A stretch of 64,000 nucleotides of DNA from Armatimonadaceae bacterium (GTDB taxonomy: Bacteria > Armatimonadota > Armatimonadia > Armatimonadales > Armatimonadaceae). The notes under the pieces were generated by a model. That model did not search any database. It saw only the letters and a program-made list of their open reading frames with translations, and had not been told where the DNA came from. Numbering within the stretch: position 1 is the first letter of the stretch; each line of letters begins with the position of its first letter. This document shows, piece by piece, positions 1 through 5,958 of the stretch. A program made the position numbers and the translations under genes. The DNA lies in contig JAUJOK010000001.1 of NCBI GenBank assembly GCA_030447685.1, positions 52,020-116,019 of the forward strand, in the 5' to 3' direction.

Positions 1-576
1 GTACGGAAATCGTACTGGTCAAATGCACTTCAGCCTTATATCAAGAACTGGGGCATTTATACCTGCCCGTCAGCCCCGGAAGTCCCCCAGTTCGGGGTAA
101 CGTCGGCTCAAACCAACGGCATAAAGCTCTCATACACGATGAATGGCTACTTAAATGCCTGGCCGATGGCCGGTTCACCCGCTCCCGCTCAAGTTATCGC
201 CTTTTCGGAAGGTTTGGGCAAGCAGACGACGCCTGGCTTTGGCGCATCCTTCCCTCTTCCCAACAAGGGTCCGGGCTGCAGGGGCGCAGGCGGCCCATCC
301 GATCCGGCCTATAGATTCGTCCCGTCCGGTGCGGGATGCTCAACTCAGTGTCGGTTTACCTACCAGAGTAACGTGTCCTGGTTCAACCACGGAAACGGTA
401 TGAACGCCATGTACATGGACGGGCATGTTAAATATGTTAAGCACCCGAGCGTGGAAGGCCCCTGGGCGAAAGTATCCCCTGAAGGTAAGCCAGAATTAGC
501 GCTTGTCAACCGGGAACCGGCGGGGTGCAACTGGTACTGGAACTACGGCCCCACAATCGAGAAACTGAGGGACTAA
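1..576 (+). CDS. Pilin-like H-X9-DG (DUF1559-type) secreted protein, 5' truncated by window edge
   Basis: The reading frame is open from base 1 and ends in TAA at 574-576. The visible part is the C-terminal two thirds of an H-X9-DG protein: a LQPYIKNW block, then NGYLNAW, then a histidine nine residues before YMDGHVKYV. It closely matches the intact paralogue at 3264-4139, including LQPY(I/L)KNW, the CPSA block and NGYLNAW. By analogy with that paralogue, the missing N terminus should carry a type IV pilin-like GFTLIEL leader. The family is thought to be secreted or envelope-bound through a pseudopilin helix; its biochemical role is unknown. A small lipoprotein gene follows 27 bases downstream, the same pairing seen three more times in the next 4 kb. 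Confidence is high for the family and none for function. Confidence 0.85.
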   Translation, partial: VRKSYWSNALQPYIKNWGIYTCPSAPEVPQFGVTSAQTNGIKLSYTMNGYLNAWPMAGSPAPAQVIAFSEGLGKQTTPGFGASFPLPNKGPGCRGAGGPSDPAYRFVPSGAGCSTQCRFTYQSNVSWFNHGNGMNAMYMDGHVKYVKHPSVEGPWAKVSPEGKPELALVNREPAGCNWYWNYGPTIEKLRD

Positions 577-603
577 CGTATAAAACCTTAAGGAGAAGAT
601 AAC

Positions 604-786
604 GTGCGTACGTTCCCCATACTAAGCGTGGCGCTGGCAATGGCGGTGACAGTGATTTTCGCAGGATGCGGCAAAAAAGAGCCTCTGGAGATACCGCAGT
701 CCCAACTGCCTAAGGGAGCGGGAAGCATGCCTCCTGGAGCCGCACCTGCCCCACCGGCAGGTGCTGGTAAAGCGGCTCCCATGTAG
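604..786 (+). CDS. Very small lipoprotein paired with the pilin-like gene
   Basis: This encodes 60 residues starting at GTG, with AAGGAG at 591-597 as ribosome binding site. A hydrophobic segment (residues 4-19) ends in the lipobox IFAGC, so the mature protein would start at Cys22 and be only about 39 residues long. The mature part begins GKKEP and becomes rich in Pro, Gly and Ala, with a GAGK motif near the end. The other lipoproteins of the array share a CGK/CAKK start and a GAGK or GTGK motif. No known domain is visible. Its constant position directly behind an H-X9-DG gene suggests the two products work together, but that is inference. A hairpin terminator follows. Confidence 0.75.
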   Translation: MRTFPILSVALAMAVTVIFAGCGKKEPLEIPQSQLPKGAGSMPPGAAPAPPAGAGKAAPM

Positions 787-856
787 TAGGACATCTGCGC
801 TACCGGAAGATGCAAGCAGCAAACGCTGAACAGGCGTAATAGAAAGCTCTAAGTGC

Positions 857-900
857 CGACAGGCTCGCAGCCAGCAGTGGTGCGAGCCTTTGTCTGTTTT
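857..900 (+). terminator. Hairpin terminator after first pilin-lipoprotein unit
   Basis: The 9-bp stem AGGCTCGCA (861-869) pairs with TGCGAGCCT (881-889) and is followed by TTGTCTGTTTT. It closes the first unit. The rest of 787-1170 has no gene; it holds this hairpin, an A/T-rich stretch around 940-1015 and a possible promoter. Confidence 0.7.
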
Positions 901-992
901 AGCTGTGTCTGGCTTGATCCACCGGCTCCGCGTTTTTTGCTATTTAGCGAAAATAAATTTTTGATTTCGGGAACTTTTTTTTTACCTGCCTG

Positions 993-1021
993 TCTTCATA
1001 AAACATAATTGCCAGTATACT
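993..1021 (+). promoter_or_regulatory. Possible promoter of second pilin-lipoprotein unit
   Basis: A TATACT -10-like hexamer lies at 1016-1021, 17 bases after a weak TCTTCA. The corresponding region before the fourth unit has TATACT at 3110-3115. Both are preceded by a similar stretch, GGAACTTTT followed by CTGCC and GTCT, so the upstream region appears to have been duplicated with the genes. The -35 is poor, hence the low score. Confidence 0.35.
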
Positions 1022-1170
1022 GAATCTTGTTCCTGCCATAGTTTACGTTTCATAAGACGCAGGTACAGTGCCAGTATTCAGGCTGTCGGACGTAATGACC
1101 GTATTCGGGAGACAACCGGATTTGGTTAAGCAGCGCGACCGGATGAATTTCTTCTGAAGGAGTGTGCAGT

Positions 1171-2055
1171 ATGTTGTGTTCTCGCAGGAAAAGCGGCTTT
1201 ACGCTCATTGAGCTTCTTGTGGTCATAGCCATCATTGCGATTCTTGCCGCCATCCTTTTCCCGGTTTTCGCCCAAGCGCGTGCCAAGGCGCGGCAAGTAA
1301 CTTGTCTCAACAACGTCAAACAGCTTGCAACGGCTACCATGATGTACACCCAGGATTATGATGAGACGCTTCCGCTTCTCTTTGTTCCCGCTCCCACAGG
1401 TGTTCCTCCGGCTCAAGATGACTCATTGAACGGTTCCTACGCTTGGCAGAACTTGGTGCAGCCCTATGCCAAGAACTGGGGGATTACGATCTGTTCGGAC
1501 TCCGGATTGAACAAGGCTGACCCAATCAACTATTTTCATCCGTGGCTGAACTACGGCATGTTGCCGCATTCGGGTGTTGCCGGTGTCCCTTATTTCGAAG
1601 ACGACTACTACACCATGGGAAAATTTCAAGCCAAGGCGCAGGGCGTAGGCGGGTGCTTTAGTAGCGCAGCGTACGGAAAGAATGGCTGGGCTAATCGCTG
1701 CAAGGACACTCCGAGCGCTAACTTAGCCCAGATCACTGCGCCCGCCAATATGACCCTCTTCTCGGACGCCTGGGCGCCGGACGGCTGGCTTGCATACTTC
1801 CCGCGGGCTACGCAAATCTTCTGGTATGGTGTCACATGGCCATCTCAGTACGGCTCTGACTTTGCTCGAAACGGACCCATTGCCCGTCATATCCAGAAGC
1901 AGAGAACCAGGGGTTCTAATATTCGAGTCGATGGAGGCTTCATCACCGTCGCGTTCGCGGACGGACATGCAAAAGCAATCCAGGTGAACCAATACTTCCA
2001 GACCAGGGATACCAGCAGCGGCAAGGTTTACCAATACCTCTGGCCCCAGGAGTAA
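1171..2055 (+). CDS. Pilin-like H-X9-DG (DUF1559-type) secreted protein, second unit
   Basis: This encodes 294 residues from ATG 1171, chosen because AAGGAG at 1157-1162 sits eight bases upstream; the in-frame GTG at 1162 overlaps that site. The N terminus [14 protein letters not shown] is a class III (prepilin) leader: a short basic stretch, Gly then Phe at the cleavage point, Glu at +5, then a hydrophobic helix ending in [13 protein letters not shown]. The middle holds the [11 protein letters not shown] and CSD blocks. The tail has [12 protein letters not shown], but the spacing from the candidate histidine is longer than the nine residues seen in units one and four, so this copy has diverged. 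Its lipoprotein partner starts four bases after the stop. The role is unknown; export by a type II/IV-like system is inferred from the leader. Confidence 0.88.
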   Translation: MLCSRRKSGFTLIELLVVIAIIAILAAILFPVFAQARAKARQVTCLNNVKQLATATMMYTQDYDETLPLLFVPAPTGVPPAQDDSLNGSYAWQNLVQPYAKNWGITICSDSGLNKADPINYFHPWLNYGMLPHSGVAGVPYFEDDYYTMGKFQAKAQGVGGCFSSAAYGKNGWANRCKDTPSANLAQITAPANMTLFSDAWAPDGWLAYFPRATQIFWYGVTWPSQYGSDFARNGPIARHIQKQRTRGSNIRVDGGFITVAFADGHAKAIQVNQYFQTRDTSSGKVYQYLWPQE

Positions 2056-2059
2056 AGTT

Positions 2060-2281
2060 ATGACGAACCTGTCTTATCTTGCCGCGCTCGTCTGCCTTTC
2101 TGCCGTGCTGACACTCGCAACGGTTGGGTGCGGCAAAACCAACCCTGCTACCGATCCCGCCGCTAAGGCAAACGTCAAGGATAGGCCTGGTGCGGGTGGC
2201 GGGGGGGCCGCGACTCCCGGCGGAGGAAGCCCTTCCGGTGCGCCCACAGCGAACCAGCCGGGAACTGGTAAAGTCGAGTAA
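2060..2281 (+). CDS. Small lipoprotein paired with second pilin-like gene
   Basis: This encodes 73 residues from ATG 2060, four bases after the upstream stop, so the pair is surely co-transcribed and probably translationally coupled. A hydrophobic signal (residues 5-21) ends in the lipobox ATVGC with Cys24. The mature part starts GKTN and turns into a Gly/Ala/Pro/Ser-rich low-complexity tail that includes GTGK before the stop. It resembles the partners at 604-786 and 4156-4377 in layout rather than in exact sequence. Acylation and envelope anchoring follow from the lipobox. No catalytic or binding motif is visible. Confidence 0.78.
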   Translation: MTNLSYLAALVCLSAVLTLATVGCGKTNPATDPAAKANVKDRPGAGGGGAATPGGGSPSGAPTANQPGTGKVE

Positions 2282-2296
2282 GTACCGACGCCTGTA

Positions 2297-2355
2297 AACA
2301 ACAGCCCGGAGGGTAATGCCATCTACTAACATTACTCTTCGGGCTGTTGTTCTTT
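2297..2355 (+). terminator. Strong hairpin terminator after second unit
   Basis: AACAACAGCCCG (2297-2308) pairs with CGGGCTGTTGTT (2340-2351), and inner bases GTAATG/CATTAC extend the stem. The T-rich CTTTCGCTT follows. It separates the second unit from the decayed third. Confidence 0.85.
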
Positions 2356-2384
2356 CGCTTGCCTCTTTCCACATACTCTCCTAA

Positions 2385-2619
2385 CTCGGCTCGGCGGCCA
2401 GTGCTGTCAGCGGTGAAATGCGCGCCGAAGTGCATGACAAGGGACAAACTGGCTGTACGCCGATGGTCGTGCCGCCAAGCACCGGAAGGTCGGCAGTACG
2501 GGAAACAGCAACTGGAAGCGCGATCCGTTCAATTACGACAAAGACAGGAAGGTTGTCAGTGACTGGGTGGGCGGCTGTGGCTGTTCCGTCCCAACATACA
2601 GGAAGGTCAGTACGAGTAG
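2385..2619 (+). pseudogene. Decayed C-terminal remnant of a third H-X9-DG pilin-like gene
   Basis: Only the last roughly 75 codons survive, split over three frames. Frame one (from 2385) gives EVHDKG. A one-base shift near 2436-2440 then gives NWLYADGRAAKHRKVG. With that base restored, the histidine is exactly nine residues before ADG, the family hallmark. A second one-base shift near 2577-2581 restores LFRPNIQ and a TAG stop at 2617-2619, matching the usual family ending. No pilin leader is found between the preceding terminator (2355) and this remnant, so the 5' two thirds were deleted. The gene is non-functional as written; a sequencing cause cannot be excluded for the shifts but would not explain the missing 5' part. 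Confidence 0.7.
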
Positions 2620-2638
2620 TCCCGCCACCAGTGAACCG

Positions 2639-2670
2639 AAGGTCTGCCGATCCGGCAGACCTTCCCCCTT
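2639..2670 (+). terminator. Hairpin terminator after the decayed pilin remnant
   Basis: The 11-bp perfect stem AAGGTCTGCCG (2639-2649) / CGGCAGACCTT (2653-2663) has a three-base loop and is followed by CCCCCTT. It lies between the remnant and its decayed lipoprotein partner, a position where the intact units have no terminator. Confidence 0.6.
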
Positions 2671-2704
2671 GTGAAAACGGAACATTGAGGAGAATGAACG
2701 GTTC

Positions 2705-2941
2705 ATGAAGAAGATGTCGGTGCGGTCATGTTTGCGATGGCGGCTGTCGGGATATTCCTTGACGGCGCAAAGCCCGGCGACTACTGCGACAACTCCGGCT
2801 GCCCCGCCGGGACGAAGCATGCTCCGGGGGGCGCAAGTCCTACAAGCCTGGCGGCACCGGGAGTGCGAACCGATATGCGCGGAGGACTTGGTAGGTAAGT
2901 TTGGCCGCGCCGCCCTACGAAACAGTCTTCGACACTTGTAA
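2705..2941 (+). pseudogene. Probable decayed lipoprotein partner of the third unit
   Basis: ATG 2705 follows a GAGGAG site and opens with MKKMSV, a normal lipoprotein start, but the next codons are charged rather than hydrophobic. Shifting frame by one base at about 2727 gives VMFAMAAVGIFL, a typical signal-peptide core, followed by a DGAK stretch where a lipobox Cys would be expected. Downstream, both frames give Ala/Pro/Thr/Gly-rich residues like the intact partners. The simplest reading is a lipoprotein gene with at least one indel in the signal region. The position, right behind the third pilin remnant, supports this. Without repair it would not yield an exported protein. Confidence 0.5.
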
Positions 2942-2947
2942 GAAACC

Positions 2948-2986
2948 AAAAAACTGTGCTGCGAAAATATCGCAGCACAGTTTTTT
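2948..2986 (+). terminator. Very strong hairpin terminator after third unit
   Basis: A 17-bp perfect stem pairs 2948-2964 with 2970-2986 (core ACTGTGCTGCGA / TCGCAGCACAGT) around a five-base AAATA loop, with A6 and T6 flanks. This is a textbook intrinsic terminator, usable in both directions. Confidence 0.92.
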
Positions 2987-3263
2987 CTGTGTTAGCTTCG
3001 CCTCTCCTCTCCCTGTTGTGCCCCTATTTCGCGGCGTCTTTTCGTGCCAGGCAATTTTTATTTTGGAACTTTTCTGAACTGCCCGGTCTCTTGAAGACAT
3101 ACTTTGGTGTATACTATGCGTCATCGGTCTTGTTTGTCCCCAGATGTCCGGGTACACTGCCGTTACCCCGTTTTAACGGGCAGGCAGACAGGCAAAAGCC
3201 GGAAACAACGCCGCTCAGTTGCCGACTATGGCGGCTGGGCAATTCCTTTCAAGGAGAGCGAAA

Positions 3264-4139
3264 ATGTTCGTTTATCGCAGGAAAAGCGGCTTCACGCTGA
3301 TTGAATTGTTGGTAGTAATCGCTATCATCGCTGTTCTTGCCGCTATTCTCTTCCCCGTCTTCGCCCAGGCCCGAGAAAAGGCGCGGCAGACAAGCTGTGC
3401 GTCGAACCAGAAGAACCTGATTACCGGCGCGATGATGTATGTTCAGGATTACGACGAGACGTGGCCGATTGCCGTGCCGGTCGAGATGGTAAATGGCACC
3501 CTGACGAATAAACACAGCGCTGTGTGGACCGTGCCGGACTCGCGTTTGAATCCACCGCCGGCTTCCCCCGTTACGCGGAGCCACTGGACTCACGCGCTTC
3601 AGCCCTATTTGAAAAACTGGCAGGTATACGACTGCCCGTCAGCGGCGGACTTCGTCGTTAGTTCCGCCGTAACCCGGGAAGTAGCAAAGAATGTGCGTGT
3701 CGCCTATCTGCTGAACGGGTATCTAAACGCCTGGAGCATGGCCGGTACACAGTCCCCGGCAGCGGTTATCGCTTTTACCGAAGGCTGGGGGAAGTTTGCC
3801 GCTGTCGGTTACGGCTCGGAATTTCCTCGCGGAACCAGCAATGGCTGCGGCACCCAGCCGACCACTCCGTACCGGTTCATTCGTGACGGAACCAACTGCT
3901 CGTCCTTTTGCCCCTTTGCGCAGCAAATACAAAAATCATGGTGGGTACATGGCGAAGGTTCCAACTACACTTATATGGACGGGCACGTCAAGTGGGTGCG
4001 AAATCCAAGCCGGGATTCAATGTGGTCGGATATCGGGCCGGGCGGCGTGCCGTTGAAAGGCGGCTTCTACCATACGTGGCGCAGCACGACTGTGGGTGAA
4101 GGGTGTACCTGGTCCTTCTCGCATGGGCCGGATCGTTAA
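3264..4139 (+). CDS. Pilin-like H-X9-DG (DUF1559-type) secreted protein, fourth unit
   Basis: This encodes 291 residues from ATG 3264, with AAGGAG at 3251-3256. The leader [14 protein letters not shown] is followed by the hydrophobic helix and [13 protein letters not shown]. The body has [18 protein letters not shown] and NGYLNAW blocks, and the tail places His nine residues before YMDGHVKWV. It is the closest full-length relative of the truncated first unit, and is clearly more distant from unit two. Paired cysteines in the C-terminal half suggest a secreted, oxidised fold. The gene sits between the 2948-2986 terminator and its own lipoprotein partner, so it forms an independent transcription unit. 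The function of the family is unknown. Confidence 0.9.
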   Translation: MFVYRRKSGFTLIELLVVIAIIAVLAAILFPVFAQAREKARQTSCASNQKNLITGAMMYVQDYDETWPIAVPVEMVNGTLTNKHSAVWTVPDSRLNPPPASPVTRSHWTHALQPYLKNWQVYDCPSAADFVVSSAVTREVAKNVRVAYLLNGYLNAWSMAGTQSPAAVIAFTEGWGKFAAVGYGSEFPRGTSNGCGTQPTTPYRFIRDGTNCSSFCPFAQQIQKSWWVHGEGSNYTYMDGHVKWVRNPSRDSMWSDIGPGGVPLKGGFYHTWRSTTVGEGCTWSFSHGPDR

Positions 4140-4155
4140 GAGAAGAGGAGTGAGA

Positions 4156-4377
4156 ATGCATAAACGTAGTGCTGCTGCTGCTTACGTCGGTGCGATTGTT
4201 ATCGCTGGCATCCTGTTGTGTTCCGGCGGCGGCCTTGGGTGTGCAAAAAAGGCGGATGAGGCAGCCAATAAGCCGCCTCCCGGTGCCGGTAAAGGTTCGG
4301 GGGCTGGCACCGGTTCTCCCGGCGCTGCCGGGCAGCAAAGCGGTCAACTGCAAGTACCCACCGGAACACCCCCGTAG
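4156..4377 (+). CDS. Small lipoprotein paired with fourth pilin-like gene
   Basis: This encodes 73 residues from ATG 4156, preceded by AGAGGAG at 4145-4150. An upstream in-frame start would run into the preceding gene and lacks a binding site. A basic N terminus (HKR) and a hydrophobic stretch end in the lipobox GGLGC. The mature protein starts AKKAD, then becomes Pro/Gly/Ser-rich with the GAGK motif also seen in the first unit's partner. Length, lipobox position and composition match the other two intact partners, so the four pairs look like copies of one module. A hairpin terminator ends the unit. Confidence 0.78.
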   Translation: MHKRSAAAAYVGAIVIAGILLCSGGGLGCAKKADEAANKPPPGAGKGSGAGTGSPGAAGQQSGQLQVPTGTPP

Positions 4378-4413
4378 TAATGTTTAAATTTGGACATTCA
4401 ACCTATACTATTA

Positions 4414-4444
4414 AAAAAGGGGTGAGCTAAGCTCACCCCTTTTT
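4414..4444 (+). terminator. Hairpin terminator at end of the pilin-lipoprotein array
   Basis: AAAAAGGGGTGAGC (4414-4427) pairs with GCTCACCCCTTTTT (4431-4444), a 14-bp stem ending in a T run. It closes the array. Between here and the convergent gene ending at 4571 lie about 125 A/T-rich bases with nothing recognisable. Confidence 0.9.
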
Positions 4445-4570
4445 GCGTCCCTGGATTGTTTAAAACTATATTAGATTTTTAAACAAACTTAAACAAAAGT
4501 AGATCGTAAAGAGCTACGACCTGCTTTTTCTAATAGGTACACCGACTCAAACCGGCTGCATCTGTGGAAG

Positions 4571-4975
4571 TCAGCGTTTCACCGCGTTTCCTGCTCCTTG
4601 CTGCTGCATCTGCTTTAGCTGCGCTGCCTGCAACTGCTTCATCTTGTCGCGCTGCGCCGGAGTGAGAACGGCGTTCACCTCTTTATCGGCACTCACTGCC
4701 AGGGTAATCATCTGCTGGCGGAGCTTCAACATCTGTTCCTGAATACGGGCCATCTGGGGCCGATACTTGCCTTCGATAGCGTCGATCTTCGTTCTTTGCG
4801 CCGTCGAGATTCCCAGCTTCTTTTCCAGCTCCTGCCGCGCCCGAACCTGATCCGCCGAAGGCTGCCCCGAGGGCGCGCCCGAGGTCTGCGCCTGAATGCC
4901 CGCTGCCAGGCAGATGCTCGCTGCCGCGACGGCAGCCGCAGCGACCAGATGCTTGATCTTGATAGTCAAAACCAT
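4571..4975 (-). CDS. Spy/CpxP-like periplasmic protein with LTPAQR motif
   Basis: This encodes 134 residues from ATG 4975, chosen for the GGAGGAG site directly upstream. A signal peptide (residues 1-31) ends in AGIQAQ. The mature protein is a predicted all-helical, Gln/Lys-rich chain with ISTAQRTKIDAIEGKY in the first half and VLTPAQRDKMKQLQ near the end, the pair of LTxxQ-type repeats that marks the Spy/CpxP/CnrX-like superfamily. In enterobacteria such proteins are periplasmic chaperones or stress sensors; here that role is only inferred. A larger paralogue lies just upstream in transcription order (5091-5597), with a 115-base gap. Confidence 0.7.
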   Translation of the reverse strand: MVLTIKIKHLVAAAAVAAASICLAAGIQAQTSGAPSGQPSADQVRARQELEKKLGISTAQRTKIDAIEGKYRPQMARIQEQMLKLRQQMITLAVSADKEVNAVLTPAQRDKMKQLQAAQLKQMQQQGAGNAVKR

Positions 4976-5090
4976 ATCACTCCTCCACAAACCCGGCCTC
5001 GAAGCCGGGGTCGTCCGTATTTCCCGTATCCTGACCTGGCCCGCCGTGCCGCCTTTCACACCAATAGCCTGGCGGGCCGCTCTCCGATGG

Positions 5091-5597
5091 TTAGCGTCTG
5101 ACGCCGGGGCCGCCGCCGGGGCCGCCGCTGCGACGTGCCGCCTGTATTTTCTTGTATTTCGTGCGCTGCGCCGGGGTAAGAACCGCCATCGATTCTTTTT
5201 CCATCTTGTCCGCGAGGGGCTTAACTTCGGCTATAGCCTGCTGCTGCACCTTCATCACGATGGGCTGCAACTCCCGCATTGCCTGCTGTTGCTGCTGCGG
5301 GGTCGGATTGGGGTACTTCTTTCGCACAGCAGCCATCCTGGGCTGAATCTGGGACATATATTTTTTCTGGATTCGCATAAACTGAGGCATATATCTGTTT
5401 TCGATGGCATCCAGCTTGGTGCGCTGGGCAGGCGTGACTCCCAGTTCCTTATAAAACTGCGCCTTTTGCTGATCCCGCATCTGTTTCATCTGCTGCGGCG
5501 TCGGCATCCCCATACGCGGCCCCTGCGCCTGGGCGGCACCTGCCGCCGCCAGTGTGATGGCGGCCACAGCCATTAAACGCTTTGTCGAAAAAACCAT
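5091..5597 (-). CDS. Spy/CpxP-like periplasmic protein, larger paralogue
   Basis: This encodes 168 residues from ATG 5597, with GGAGG five bases upstream. A signal peptide (about 1-24) ends AGAAQAQ. The mature part is helical, starts with a Met/Gln-rich segment, and carries VTPAQRTKLDAIENRY and VLTPAQRTKYKKIQ, the same two-motif layout as the neighbouring paralogue, with a longer Gln-rich helix between. The C terminus is Gly/Arg-rich and probably disordered. Spy-like proteins bind unfolded periplasmic clients; nothing here identifies the client. Placement at the end of a long envelope gene cluster fits an envelope-stress role, but this is inference. Confidence 0.7.
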   Translation of the reverse strand: MVFSTKRLMAVAAITLAAAGAAQAQGPRMGMPTPQQMKQMRDQQKAQFYKELGVTPAQRTKLDAIENRYMPQFMRIQKKYMSQIQPRMAAVRKKYPNPTPQQQQQAMRELQPIVMKVQQQAIAEVKPLADKMEKESMAVLTPAQRTKYKKIQAARRSGGPGGGPGVRR

Positions 5598-5958
5598 TTT
5601 TCCTCCACGTACACGGCGTTCCTTGCGCCGAGTCGGTTGTTATGTGCCTGTCCCGACAGCCCGCTGAACGGGACGGGCCTTCCCCGGAGCGCGCTGACGA
5701 GCTGCGGAGGCACCTGTACTTCCTACGATAAGCCGGACGCCAGAGTTCCGGGCAGGACTCCCCGCGCCGGGCGGCAGATTCGCCGCTCGGTGGGGAAATT
5801 AATGTATATAACGTGGTACGGCGGCGGCGGCGGCGGCGGCCCCGCCGCGTTTCCCCCGGAAGCACACGCCGAGACGAGAAAGCCTATGGCATCGTGCTTG
5901 CCCTTTACCGGCCCCAACTTCGAAAACGTATGCAAATCCGAATACTGCCTCGCGCCCG
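5598..5958. other. Intergenic region without a gene
   Basis: This is the stretch between the ppk1 stop and the Spy-like gene, and should contain the latter's promoter on the minus strand. A hairpin (GTCCCG 5650-5655 / CGGGAC 5670-5675) would lie in the 5' leader. A GGC triplet run occupies about 5820-5840. A/T-rich bases at 5800-5816 could hold a -10 element, but no convincing -35/-10 pair was found. Confidence 0.5.

Noticed and set aside
1162..1170. GTG 1162 as start of the second pilin-like gene
   Set aside because: It overlaps the AAGGAG ribosome site that correctly serves ATG 1171, and the paralogue starts at the equivalent ATG.
5817..5842. GGC triplet run in the gap before the Spy-like gene
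   Set aside because: It is a short low-complexity run in GC-rich DNA with no second copy nearby; nothing supports a function.
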